Source of the DNA: DASRFA01 sp035651755
Lineage (GTDB): Bacteria > Desulfobacterota > Binatia > UBA12015
Assembly (NCBI GenBank): GCA_035651755.1
Contig: DASRFA010000022.1
Span: 6,712-70,711 of the forward strand
Reading direction: 5' to 3'
DNA length: 64,000 nt
The translations under genes were made by a program, and so were the position numbers. The notes beneath the pieces are model-generated. The model was not told where the DNA came from and searched no databases. It saw only the letters and a program-made list of their open reading frames with translations. This document shows positions 1-8,341 of the stretch, in pieces. Position 1 is the stretch's first letter. Every line of letters begins with the position of its first letter.

Positions 1-236
1 GGGTGGCGCTCGCCGCGCGCTCGTCGCTCGCGTCGATCGGGCGCGAGCGCGCGGCGCGGCGCATCCTCGCCGCCAGCGACCGCGGACAGGCGCGGCTCGT
101 CCTCACGCCGCTCGCGCGCGTTCTCTTCCTCTGGGGCGCGCTCGCCCCCGGCTCGCTCGCGCGGTTCGCGGCGTGGGCGGATCGCCGGGCCTGGCGCGGC
201 GCCGCCGACCCCGGTAACACGCACGCAGCCGGGTAG
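1..236 (+). CDS. C-terminal fragment of a short-chain dehydrogenase/reductase (SDR)
   Basis: Only the last ~78 codons are in the window; the frame is open from the first base and stops at 236, so the start lies outside. The fragment contains a segment of the type RERAARRILAASDRGQARLV followed by a hydrophobic stretch and an arginine-rich tail. This resembles the C-terminal end of classical SDR proteins, where a helix with paired arginines precedes a short hydrophobic region. The Rossmann fold and the catalytic Tyr-Lys pair are not visible, so the family call rests on tail resemblance only. The next gene begins 48 bp downstream on the same strand, so co-transcription is plausible. Confidence 0.45.
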   Translation, partial: VALAARSSLASIGRERAARRILAASDRGQARLVLTPLARVLFLWGALAPGSLARFAAWADRRAWRGAADPGNTHAAG

Positions 237-284
237 CGCGGCGCGGTCGACTCGGGCGACCGCCGGCTCCGGGAGGGAAAGGCG

Positions 285-1430
285 ATGTCAGGCGAGATCT
301 ACGCGAGCCCGGAGCACGAGGCGTTTCGATCGGTCGTGCGCAAGTTCGTGCAGGACGAGCTGGCGCCACGCGCGCGCGAGTTCGACCAGATGGGGCGCAT
401 CGACAAGTCGCTCTACCGCACCATGGGAGAGCTCGGGATGCTCGGCATCCGCTACGACCCGAAGTGGGGCGGTGCCGGGCTCGACTGGTCGTACACCGCG
501 GTCATGTTCGAGGAGATCGCGCGCTGCGACAACGCCGGAGTGTGCATGGGCATCAGCGTGCACACCGACATGGCGACGCCGTCGCTCCACCAGTTCGGCT
601 CGGACGAGCTCCGCCGCCGCTGGCTCGTCCCCGCGATCCGCGGCGAGCTGGTCGGCGCGATCGCGGTGACCGAGCCCGGAGCGGGGTCGGACGTCGCGGG
701 CATCAAGACGCGCGCGGTGCGCGACGGCGACCACTGGGTGATCAACGGCTCCAAGGTCTACATCACCAACGCGGCGACGGCGGACTTCTTCTGCCTGCTC
801 GCGGTCACCGATCCCGCCGCCGGACATCAGGGCTTCTCGCAGATCATCGTCCCGAGCGATGCGCCCGGCTTCAGCCACCGCCTGCTCGACAAGATCGGGA
901 ACAAGGGCTCGGACACGGGGCTCCTCTTCTTCGAGGACGTGCGAGTGCCGGTCTCGAACACGATCGGCGCGATCGGCCGCGGGTTCCAGCAGCAGATGAT
1001 GCAGTTCCAGGACGAGCGCCTGGTGGCCTGCGTCAGCTCGAACGCGTCGTCGCGCGAGCTGTGGGAGATCACCCGCAAGCACTGCGAGCAGCGCGTCCTC
1101 TTCGGGAAGCCGCTCAGCAAGATGCAGGTGACGCAGTTCAAGCTGGTCGACATGCTGACGCGCATCACTGCCGACCGCGAGATGGTGCACGCGTGCATCC
1201 GGAAGCGGATCCGCGGCGAGGACGCGACGCTCGAGATCTCGATGGCGAAGCTGCTCGTGGGGCGGACCTCGCGCTATGTCGCCGACGAGTGCATCCAGCT
1301 CCACGGCGGGTTCGGCTACATGACCGAGAGCGCGGCGGGGCGCGCGTTCGTCGACTCGCGCCTCATCTCGATCGGGGGCGGGTCCGACGAGACGATGATC
1401 CACTACATGGGGAAGATGATCGGGTTATAG
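285..1430 (+). CDS. Acyl-CoA dehydrogenase family protein
   Basis: A 381-residue FAD-dependent acyl-CoA dehydrogenase, the usual length for the family, which introduces an alpha-beta double bond into an acyl-CoA and passes electrons to ETF. The TEPGAGSDVAG segment (about 126-136) matches the first family signature, and IQLHGGFGYMTE with a following IGGGSDETM near the C-terminus marks the C-terminal four-helix domain and its FAD/substrate contacts. The central beta domain carries VINGSKVYITNAATADF. Overall it resembles the branched or terpenoid acyl-CoA group (AtuD/citronellyl-CoA-like), but the substrate cannot be read from sequence. A purine-rich GGGAGGGAAAGG stretch precedes the ATG. It faces the Cys-rich gene tail to tail across a repeat-rich intergenic region. 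Confidence 0.9.
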   Translation: MSGEIYASPEHEAFRSVVRKFVQDELAPRAREFDQMGRIDKSLYRTMGELGMLGIRYDPKWGGAGLDWSYTAVMFEEIARCDNAGVCMGISVHTDMATPSLHQFGSDELRRRWLVPAIRGELVGAIAVTEPGAGSDVAGIKTRAVRDGDHWVINGSKVYITNAATADFFCLLAVTDPAAGHQGFSQIIVPSDAPGFSHRLLDKIGNKGSDTGLLFFEDVRVPVSNTIGAIGRGFQQQMMQFQDERLVACVSSNASSRELWEITRKHCEQRVLFGKPLSKMQVTQFKLVDMLTRITADREMVHACIRKRIRGEDATLEISMAKLLVGRTSRYVADECIQLHGGFGYMTESAAGRAFVDSRLISIGGGSDETMIHYMGKMIGL

Positions 1431-1441
1431 ATCTGTTCAAC

Positions 1442-1609
1442 GAGGGGATCGCTCCCCTCGCCCGTTCGGCAAAGCCAAACGGGGCCCCAAGTTGTCGCAC
1501 GAGGGGATCGCTCCCCTCGCCCCGTTTGGCAAAGCCAAATGGGGCCCCAAGTTGTCGCACGAGGGGATCGCTCCCCTCGCCCCGTTTGGCAAAGCCAAAT
1601 GGGGCCCCA
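1442..1609. repeat. Three tandem ~60-bp repeats, each carrying two hairpins
   Basis: Three head-to-tail copies at 1442-1500 (59 bp), 1501-1560 (60 bp) and 1561-1609 (truncated). Each unit holds a first inverted repeat (GAGGGGA, 4-base loop, TCCCCTC) and a second, longer one (CCCCGTTTGGC, loop AAA, GCCAAATGGGG), joined to the next unit by a spacer ending GTTGTCGCAC. Copy 1 differs by one deleted C and by two substitutions in the second stem. The block starts 11 bp after the acyl-CoA dehydrogenase stop codon and lies between convergent genes. It could act as an efficient bidirectional transcription barrier or be a REP-like intergenic element. It lacks T-runs typical of intrinsic terminators. 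Confidence 0.85.
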
Positions 1610-1656
1610 CTCCCCGCGGGCTCGCTTCGCTCGCATCCGAGCTTCGCGGATCGCGG

Positions 1657-1686
1657 GCGTGGGAGGGAGGGCCCTCCCTCCCACGC
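1657..1686. terminator. Perfect 30-bp palindrome, candidate bidirectional terminator
   Basis: GCGTGGGAGGGAGGG followed directly by its exact reverse complement, with no loop bases. It sits 35 bp beyond the stop codon of the minus-strand Cys-rich gene and downstream of the triple repeat, in the convergent intergenic region. A role as terminator or mRNA-stabilising stem is inferred from its position; no U-tract follows on either strand. Confidence 0.5.
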
Positions 1687-1720
1687 GCGATCGCGAGCTC
1701 GGTCCGGCGCGCCTCGTCGC

Positions 1721-4639
1721 TCAGGGCGCCGGCGGCGACACGCAGCGGAGCTTCAGCGCGTCGGTGTCGGCCTTGTTCGACCCGCTCAGCTTCACCTTCG
1801 TCTTCAGCGTCAAGCCCCTGGGGCCGACCGGGACGTCGACGTCGAAGCGCGTCGTGCACGCCTCGCCCGGGCCTGCCGGGAACGGCAGGGCGTTGAGCGC
1901 CTGGCTGAGCGCGTTCCGCGCGGCGAGCGGTGACCCGGTCGCGCGCGCATTCGGCGTCAGCACCTGACGCTCGAGGACCGGCGCCGCCGCGCAGCCGAAG
2001 CGACCGTCGCCGCCGCCGAGGCACTCCCAGACGCGGATCCGGCACGTGCCGGCGGTCGGGTCGAGGTCGCACTCGGGATCGTTGTCGACGCAGCGCTGCT
2101 GCGTCTTCGGCAGGTCCTTCTGATCGAGCGCCACCTGCGCCGGATTCAGCTCGGCGGAGAACTCGCTCAGGCAATCGAGGACCTTCGAGCCGCCGCCCGG
2201 AATCCGGAGCTCCGGCGGAAGCTCCTGGCACTGGGTGTTGCAGCGGCTTCCCGGCGTCCCGTTCGCGAGCCCTTCGTCGCACTGCTCGCTGCACTGCACG
2301 ATTCCGTCGCCGCAGAACTCGCTGCGGCACGTCGGCGAGCAGCCGTCGCACGCGTTGTTGTTGCCGTCGTCGCACTGCTCGGTCGGCTCGGTGACGCCGT
2401 TGCCGCAGACCGACGTGTTCACGGCGCACTGCAGGCGCATCTGGTTCGAGCTCATGATGAGGCCGTTGGTATCGTCGGCCCGGATGTTGAAGAGCTCGCG
2501 GCCGAGGCTGCTCGGCGCGTGCGGCACGAGCAGCTCGAACGGCGTGGTGCAGTTGTCGAAGGCCGCGAGCGCGGGACCGCTCTGGAGCGTCTGGGTTCCG
2601 AGCTTGACGGTCCCGCCGAGCGCCTTCAGCGCGTCGGTGATCGCCTTCGCGTTCGCGCGGTCATTGGCCGCGCCGGTCGTGAGCGAATCCGGCCCGCGCA
2701 GCGTCACCGAGGCGATCGACTCCGGCGTACAGCCGAGCAGCCGCGGATCGGGAACCCGCAGGCAGATGCGCGCGTGGAAGATGCACTGGTCGTTGTTCTG
2801 CTCGTCGAAGTCGCAGGTCGAGTCGCCGTCGACGCAGGTCTGGCTGATGTCGGGGAAGCCGTTCGACTTGATCTTCGGATCGTCGATGTTGAGCTCCCAC
2901 TCCGCCAGGCAGCCGGCCGGCTGCAGCAGGCTGCCCGCGAAGCGGACGCCCTCGCTGCCGGGCAGGGTGCAGTCGTTCTTGCAGCCGTCGTCGTCGACGT
3001 CGTTGCCGTCGTCGCACTGCTCGCCACACTCGGCGATCCCGTCGCCGCAGACGTCGTCGGCACGCGTGCAGTCGTTCTTGCAGCCGTCGCAGCTCGCGGT
3101 GTTGTCGTCGTCGCACACCTCGGGGGCTTCGACGACGCCGTTGCCGCAGGCCGCGAGCTGGATGCACGTCGGGAGGGTGTCGTCCACGATGATCATCGCG
3201 GCCGGCGTGACCGTTCCGGTGATCGTGGGCGCGCCCGACTTGACGCGCAGCTCGTTCTTGGAGAGCGCGAGCAGCTGCCCGGCGATGTTCATCGATCCGG
3301 AGGCGCGCACGACGTTCTGCCCGGTCTGCGGGATGGCGAAGTTGCCGCGCGTGTCGATCTTGCCGGTCGACGCGACGACGACCGTGCAGCCGGTCACGTC
3401 GGCCGCGCCGCCGATCCCGAACGTGCCCGTGCCCTGCATGTTGATCGCGCCCTGGAAGGAGAGCGTGCCGCTCGAGGCGCGGATGTCCGAGAAGCCGCCG
3501 ACACCCGGCGATCCGAGGTCGACGTTCCGGATCGTCGCGTCGCCGCCGGTCTGGAGGGTGAAGAACCCGCCGCCGCCGAAGGAGCCCGGGCCGCGCGCGA
3601 CGATGTCGGCGCCCGTCTGCTGCGTGAAGGTGGTGCCGGCGACGATCGTCACGGATCCGCCGAAGCACTGGGTTCCAGCGGTGAGGCTCATGGGCTGCGA
3701 GAGCGTCACCGCGAGGCCGGCCGTGATGTCGACCTCGGCGCCGTCACCGCACGCCTCCTCCGCTCCGGTACCTCCCGTGCCGACGAGCGGGCCGTTGACG
3801 AGCACGTTGCCGGCGGTCGCCGTGAGGTCGATCGAGCCGCCGAGGCCTTCGGGCGCGCCGCCGCTCACGTCGATCTTCTTGTTCACGACGAGGTCGCCGG
3901 TGGTGGTGCTGACGTCGACGGAGCCGCCGTCTCCGACGCCGGTCCCGTCGAGGATGCCGTTCACGGTGGCGCCGGTGCCCGCGCTGACCGTCAGGTCGCC
4001 GCCCGAGGCGAAGCTGCCGGTCGCGTCGAAGTCGATGTCGCGGTTGATCGCCACCGTGCCGCCGGCGGTGATGCTGATGCTGCCGCCGACCGAATCGTCG
4101 CTGGTGCTGGTCGCGTCCAGCAGGCCGGATACGTCGATGTTCCCGCTCGCCGAGAGGTCGATCCCGCCCGCGTTGTCGGATGCGACGACGATCCGCGACA
4201 GGGTCGCGCCCGACGACTGGAGGACGAGGTTGCCCATCGTCGCCTGGAGGGTGATCTGGGCGCCGTCGCCGTTCCCGAGGATGCGGGCGCCAGGCTCCAT
4301 GACGATCGAGCCGGCGCGCATCGTGAGCGAGCGCGGCCCGCTCCCCCCGAGCGTCACGATCGCGGTCGCCTTCAAGACGAGCTGCGTCCCGTCGCCGAAG
4401 TCGAGATCGGAATTCGGGTCGACCGTGATCGACGCCGTGACGTTGCACGGATTTCCGGTGCAGAGATCGCTCGGCGCCGTCGCGTGCGCCCATCCCGGGA
4501 TTGCGAGCGCAACTGCGGCCGCGGCCATGGCGACCCCACCCCGTGCCACGCCAAAAATCCGCGTCGACTGCGCGCCGCCCCTCCGCTCGCGGCGCGAGCT
4601 GCGAAGTGCGTCCTCTCTCGATTGCGACCCACCTGTCAC
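1721..4639 (-). CDS. Large secreted protein with beta-helix-like N-terminal half and Myxococcus-type Cys-rich repeats
   Basis: A protein of about 972 residues. The GTG at 4639 is chosen because GGAGG stands five bases upstream; an in-frame TTG at 4651 overlaps that site. Residues ~30-58 form a signal peptide (a long Ala-rich hydrophobic core ending near AHATA). Residues ~60-490 are low-complexity repeats rich in Gly, Asp, Thr and Val with periodic phrases such as GGSIDLTA and GGSVDVST, as in right-handed beta-helix adhesins. Then come at least four cysteine-rich units of the form CGNGxxExxExCDDGN...CDGCxxxC, the DUF4215/Myxococcus cysteine-rich repeat. Two similar ~200-residue domains with conserved Cys separate and follow these units. 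It is probably cell-surface or secreted; its ligand is unknown. Confidence 0.7.
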   Translation of the reverse strand: MTGGSQSREDALRSSRRERRGGAQSTRIFGVARGGVAMAAAAVALAIPGWAHATAPSDLCTGNPCNVTASITVDPNSDLDFGDGTQLVLKATAIVTLGGSGPRSLTMRAGSIVMEPGARILGNGDGAQITLQATMGNLVLQSSGATLSRIVVASDNAGGIDLSASGNIDVSGLLDATSTSDDSVGGSISITAGGTVAINRDIDFDATGSFASGGDLTVSAGTGATVNGILDGTGVGDGGSVDVSTTTGDLVVNKKIDVSGGAPEGLGGSIDLTATAGNVLVNGPLVGTGGTGAEEACGDGAEVDITAGLAVTLSQPMSLTAGTQCFGGSVTIVAGTTFTQQTGADIVARGPGSFGGGGFFTLQTGGDATIRNVDLGSPGVGGFSDIRASSGTLSFQGAINMQGTGTFGIGGAADVTGCTVVVASTGKIDTRGNFAIPQTGQNVVRASGSMNIAGQLLALSKNELRVKSGAPTITGTVTPAAMIIVDDTLPTCIQLAACGNGVVEAPEVCDDDNTASCDGCKNDCTRADDVCGDGIAECGEQCDDGNDVDDDGCKNDCTLPGSEGVRFAGSLLQPAGCLAEWELNIDDPKIKSNGFPDISQTCVDGDSTCDFDEQNNDQCIFHARICLRVPDPRLLGCTPESIASVTLRGPDSLTTGAANDRANAKAITDALKALGGTVKLGTQTLQSGPALAAFDNCTTPFELLVPHAPSSLGRELFNIRADDTNGLIMSSNQMRLQCAVNTSVCGNGVTEPTEQCDDGNNNACDGCSPTCRSEFCGDGIVQCSEQCDEGLANGTPGSRCNTQCQELPPELRIPGGGSKVLDCLSEFSAELNPAQVALDQKDLPKTQQRCVDNDPECDLDPTAGTCRIRVWECLGGGDGRFGCAAAPVLERQVLTPNARATGSPLAARNALSQALNALPFPAGPGEACTTRFDVDVPVGPRGLTLKTKVKLSGSNKADTDALKLRCVSPPAP

Positions 4640-4967
4640 GATGACCTCCAAGGAGCTCTATGGCTCTGTCCGTCCGGTGCGAGCGAGGCGCGGTCGGGAT
4701 GTGTGAGATGTTGGGGGCCGCGCCAGCGCTCGCGGGAAGGACTTCCCGCGGGCAGCGAGCGGCGACCAGCTCGGGCCGAATGAACTCTCTCCCGCGGGTA
4801 CCACGGGCGTCGGGTTGGGGACAACATAGAAAGTGCGCCCGCGCGCCGCGTGCCGCGGTCCGCGACGGTGGATACGGCACATGCCATGTCGCGCGCGGGG
4901 AACCCGCGGGAAGCGGTGCTCGCTTCGATCCGCGGCCGGCGTTCCGCTAAGGCGGGCGGGAAGTCCA
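4640..4967. other. Divergent intergenic region with a 9-bp inverted repeat
   Basis: This 328-bp stretch separates the minus-strand secreted protein from the plus-strand CoA-transferase and must hold promoters for both. No clear -35/-10 pair is recognisable. An inverted repeat, CGCGGGAAG at 4731-4739 and CTTCCCGCG at 4742-4750 with a 2-base spacer, is a possible operator. A longer open frame covers 4833-4967 upstream of the CoA-transferase, but it reads as Arg-rich sequence unrelated to the family. Confidence 0.4.
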
Positions 4968-7346
4968 ATGACGGCTCTCGAGGGCGGACCCCTCTCCGGG
5001 CTGCGCGTTCTCGACCTCACGCGTGGGGTCGCGGGCGCCGTCGCGGGGATGCTCTTCTCGGACTACGGAGCCGACGTCCTGCGGATCGAGCCGCCGGGCG
5101 GCGACCCGCTCTGGGACGAGCACCCGGGATACGCGGTGTGGCACCGCGGGAAGCAGGTCGTCGAGATGGACCTCCGCGACCCGCGGTCGCGGAGCGCCAT
5201 CGTGGCCCGCCTGCCGGCGACCGACATCCTTCTCGAGAGCTTCGCGCCCGGTACCCTCGCGCGCTTCGGCCTCGTGCCTTCGCAGCTGTCGGCGGTCGCG
5301 CCCGGGCTCGTCACCGTGTCGATCTCGGGATACGGACAGGAAGGCCCGGATCGCGACCGTCCCGGGTTCGACGCGCTCGTGCAGGCGCGTACCGGCGGCC
5401 TCGCGCGCCAGGGCGGCGAAGCGGGCCGTCCAGTCTTCTGCACGCACCCGTGGCCGAGCTTCGGCGCCGCGCTGCTCGGCGTGCTGGGCGGGATGGCGGC
5501 GCTGCTCCGGCGGGGCCGCACGGGACGCGGAGGCGTGGTCGACACGTCGCTGCTCGACGGCGTCCTCGCACAGTCGACGATGTACGTCGTGGACGCCGAC
5601 CATCCGCCGGCCGAGATGGCGGGACCGGCGCGCCTTTCAGGCGTTGCGCCCACGATGGCGATCTACCGCTGCGGCGACGGCCGCTACCTCCACCTCCACA
5701 CCGGTGCCCGCGGCGCGTTCGAGCGGCTCTGCCACGCGACCGGAATCGATCCGAGCCCGTTCGCCGGTCCGGCGACGGCGCGGCACTTCCGCGGCGACCC
5801 CGCCGGAGCCGAGCGCTTCGGCAACGTCGTCGCGAGCGCGCTCGCCACGCGCCCGCGCGACGAGTGGGTCGAGGTGCTGATGAGCGCCGACGTCGCGGTC
5901 GCGCCCTGCCTGGAGATCGGGGAGGCGCTCCGCCACCCGCAGACGGCGGCGATCGGGATGGCGATCGAGGTCGCCGATCCGCTCCACGGCCCGACCCTTC
6001 AGGTCGGGCTTCCGATGCAGTTCGAAACGACGCCCGGGGCGTGCCGCGGTGCCGCAGTCCGGCGCGGCTTCACGCCGAACCCCGAGGCGGCGCTCCGCCA
6101 CTCGGGATGGCCGACCGCGGAGGAGCTCGCGGCATCGCCTGCCGTCGCGGGGTCGGCCGCATCGGCGTCCTCCGGGCGACGCGATCGGCGCGAGCCGCGC
6201 GCGGCGCTCGCGCAGGGAGAAGCGGACGGCGCATCGGCTCCGCCGCTGGCGGGGATCCGCGTGCTCGACTTCGGGATGTTCGCGGCCGGTCCGTACGCGG
6301 CGATGCTCCTCGCCGATCTCGGCGCCGACGTGGTCAAGGTCGAGCCTCTCGAGGGCGACACGATGCGCCCGGCCACGCGTAACTTCCTCGGGCTCCACCG
6401 CGGCAAGCGCGGCCTCGCTCTCGACCTGAAGGCGCCGGGCGCGCGCGCGGTGGTGGAACGCATCGTCCCGGGAACCGACGTCGTGATCCACAACCTCCGG
6501 CCGGGGGTCGCCGAGCGTCTTGGAATCGGGTGGGAGCGGCTGTCGGCGATCGAGCCGGCGCTCGTCTACTGCCACAACACCGCCTACGGCAGCCGCGGGC
6601 CCATGGCGTCGCGCGCCGGCTTCGACCAGATGTACCAGGCGTTCTGCGGCATGGAGACCTTCCAGGCGGGCGAGCGAAACCCGCCGCGTCAGGTGACCGG
6701 CGCGCCGCTCGACTATGGAAACGCGCTCCTCTCCGCCGCGGCCGTCCTGATGGCTCTCCACGCGCGCGAGCGGACCGGGCGCGGGCAGCGCCTCGAGTGC
6801 CCGCAGCTCGCGGCCGGCCTCTTCGCGATGTCGGACGTCTTCGAGAGCGCGGCCGGTTTGTCGCGACCCTTCCGCCTCGATCGCGACGGCACGGGCTACG
6901 GTCCCGCGTATCGGCTCTATCGCGCGCGCGGCGGCTGGCTCTTCGTCTGCTGTCCCGACGACGACGCCCGCGCGCGCTTCGCCGGCATGGCGGGCAATGG
7001 CGGCAGCTCGCTCTTCGAAGCGGTCTCCGTCGACGACGCGCTGGCGCGGCTCGGGTCGGCCGACGTGCCGTGCGAGGCGGTGCGCCCGTTCGCGGGCGAC
7101 GCTCTTCTCGCCGACCCGGAGATGATCGCCGCGGGGCGCGTCGTGGAGACCGACCACCCGACCCTCGGGCGGCTCCGCCAGCTCGGCGGCTTCGTCCGGT
7201 TCGACGGCGCGGCGCCGCACGCGACGCGGTCGGTGCCGCGCGTGGGCGAGGACACGCGCGAGGTCCTGCGCGAGGCCGGCTTCTCGGACGACGCGATCGA
7301 GCGCCTGCGCACCGATCGCGTCGTCGACTGGCCCGCTGATCGCTGA
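4968..7346 (+). CDS. Two-domain CaiB/BaiF (family III) CoA-transferase fusion
   Basis: A protein of 792 residues made of two consecutive family III CoA-transferase units, residues ~9-395 and ~426-785, joined by an Ala/Arg-rich linker. Each unit begins with the family's LxGxRVLD motif and continues with a GADVxxxEPxxGD segment. The family moves CoA between carboxylic acids through an aspartyl-CoA anhydride. In unit 2 the catalytic Asp is identifiable as D582 in APLDYGNALL, upstream of ERTGRG. In unit 1 the aligned position is S164 in HPWPSFGAALL, so only the second half appears catalytically complete. ATG 4968 is chosen because homology starts right after it, although the frame is open further upstream. 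Neighbours do not show the substrate. Confidence 0.85.
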   Translation: MTALEGGPLSGLRVLDLTRGVAGAVAGMLFSDYGADVLRIEPPGGDPLWDEHPGYAVWHRGKQVVEMDLRDPRSRSAIVARLPATDILLESFAPGTLARFGLVPSQLSAVAPGLVTVSISGYGQEGPDRDRPGFDALVQARTGGLARQGGEAGRPVFCTHPWPSFGAALLGVLGGMAALLRRGRTGRGGVVDTSLLDGVLAQSTMYVVDADHPPAEMAGPARLSGVAPTMAIYRCGDGRYLHLHTGARGAFERLCHATGIDPSPFAGPATARHFRGDPAGAERFGNVVASALATRPRDEWVEVLMSADVAVAPCLEIGEALRHPQTAAIGMAIEVADPLHGPTLQVGLPMQFETTPGACRGAAVRRGFTPNPEAALRHSGWPTAEELAASPAVAGSAASASSGRRDRREPRAALAQGEADGASAPPLAGIRVLDFGMFAAGPYAAMLLADLGADVVKVEPLEGDTMRPATRNFLGLHRGKRGLALDLKAPGARAVVERIVPGTDVVIHNLRPGVAERLGIGWERLSAIEPALVYCHNTAYGSRGPMASRAGFDQMYQAFCGMETFQAGERNPPRQVTGAPLDYGNALLSAAAVLMALHARERTGRGQRLECPQLAAGLFAMSDVFESAAGLSRPFRLDRDGTGYGPAYRLYRARGGWLFVCCPDDDARARFAGMAGNGGSSLFEAVSVDDALARLGSADVPCEAVRPFAGDALLADPEMIAAGRVVETDHPTLGRLRQLGGFVRFDGAAPHATRSVPRVGEDTREVLREAGFSDDAIERLRTDRVVDWPADR

Positions 7347-7400
7347 GTCGCGGCCGTCGATTCGCGAGCGCGCCGCTGCGCACCGCGGGCGCGGCGATCG

Positions 7401-8075
7401 TCAGCGGCGACGCGCGGCGGCCGACGGCTCCGGTGACGACTCCTCGCGCGCGACGACGCGCCGCGGAGCCCCGGCGGCGACCCCGGCCACGACGCCGCCG
7501 GTCGTCTCGGTGGTGGGAAGGCCGGAGTTCACGTCCGCGCGCTGCGGCGGCTGCCCGCCGGAGGAGCCGGTCGCGGCCGCTTCGCCGGCTGCGGACGGCG
7601 GTGCCTCGCCGGCCGACACGGAGATCTGGCGCTTCCGCGGTCCCGCCGCCGCCTTCGGCAGCACGATCGAGAGGACGCCGTTCCGGTACGTCGCCTGGAC
7701 ATCGTCGTCCTTGACGGGAACGGGGAGGCGGACCGAGCGCTCGAAGCGGCCGAACGTCCGCTCGACGACGTGCGCGTTCTCGACGCGCCGCTCGCTCTCG
7801 GAGCGCTTCTCGCCCGCGATCGTCAGGCAGTCGCCGCACAGCGAGACCTCGACGTCGCTCTCCTTCATGCCGGGGATCTCCGCGGTGACGCGGATCGCGG
7901 TCTCGTCCTCGGTGACGTCGAGATCGGGCTGGAAACCGCCCGGCGATCCCGCGCGCTCGCGGCCCGCGAAGAGCCGCTCGAAGAGCTCGCCCATCTCCTC
8001 CCGCAGAGACGCGAGCGAGTCCGACCGCCGCTCGACGGCGCTCTGGCGCCACGTTGTCAGGTTGCCGAGTGCCAT
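7401..8075 (-). CDS. Hsp20/alpha-crystallin small heat shock protein
   Basis: A 224-residue small heat shock protein, an ATP-independent holdase that binds unfolding proteins. Residues ~50-145 form the alpha-crystallin domain, with EIPGMKESDVEVSL at its start and the hallmark GVLSIVLPK (GxLxxxxPK) at its end. The C-terminal ~75 residues are an Ala/Pro/Arg-rich extension, longer than in most bacterial Hsp20 proteins. ATG 8075 is chosen because GGAGGG lies immediately upstream; the frame is open further but lacks family similarity. No CIRCE or ROSE-like element was recognised. It is transcribed divergently from enolase. Confidence 0.88.
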   Translation of the reverse strand: MALGNLTTWRQSAVERRSDSLASLREEMGELFERLFAGRERAGSPGGFQPDLDVTEDETAIRVTAEIPGMKESDVEVSLCGDCLTIAGEKRSESERRVENAHVVERTFGRFERSVRLPVPVKDDDVQATYRNGVLSIVLPKAAAGPRKRQISVSAGEAPPSAAGEAAATGSSGGQPPQRADVNSGLPTTETTGGVVAGVAAGAPRRVVAREESSPEPSAAARRR

Positions 8076-8299
8076 CGACCCTCCCCGCGCTCCGCGAGCG
8101 CCGCGCCGTCCGCCGGCGGCATGGGGAAGGCCGACGCATCGATCATGCCAGGCGCGATGCCGCACCGTCGTCGCGAAGCGCGCCGGTCCGCGGTGCGCGG
8201 CGCTCGCGGTCCTCGGAAGGTTTGTAGAAAACGGGCGAACGTCGGGAGCCGGGCGTCGCGGGCGGCGCTCGCGACGCGGAATGGCTCGACTCGCCCGGT

Positions 8300-8320
8300 A
8301 CGCACGTCTAAAGTGCGCGC
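8300..8320 (+). promoter_or_regulatory. Possible eno promoter or operator region
   Basis: CGCAC at 8301-8305 and GTGCG at 8313-8317 form a small dyad around GTCTAAA, whose TCTAAA resembles a -10 hexamer about 30 bp before the eno start. No good -35 is visible. This is the only A/T-rich spot in the 266-bp divergent hsp20-eno region besides a GTTTGTAGAAAAC stretch near 8219. Confidence 0.25.
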
Positions 8321-8341
8321 CGCCCTTTTCGGGAGGTGTTC

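Noticed and set aside
1442..1609. A CRISPR array
   Set aside because: The repeats are contiguous 60-bp tandem units with no variable spacers and no cas genes nearby.
2235..4706. An 823-codon open frame on the plus strand
   Set aside because: It lies wholly antisense to the Cys-rich protein gene, whose signal peptide, repeats and ribosome-binding site are convincing; long antisense frames are common at 70% G+C.
8076..8341. A CIRCE or ROSE heat-shock element before hsp20
   Set aside because: No TTAGCACTC-type inverted repeat or ROSE-like UYGCU box could be found.
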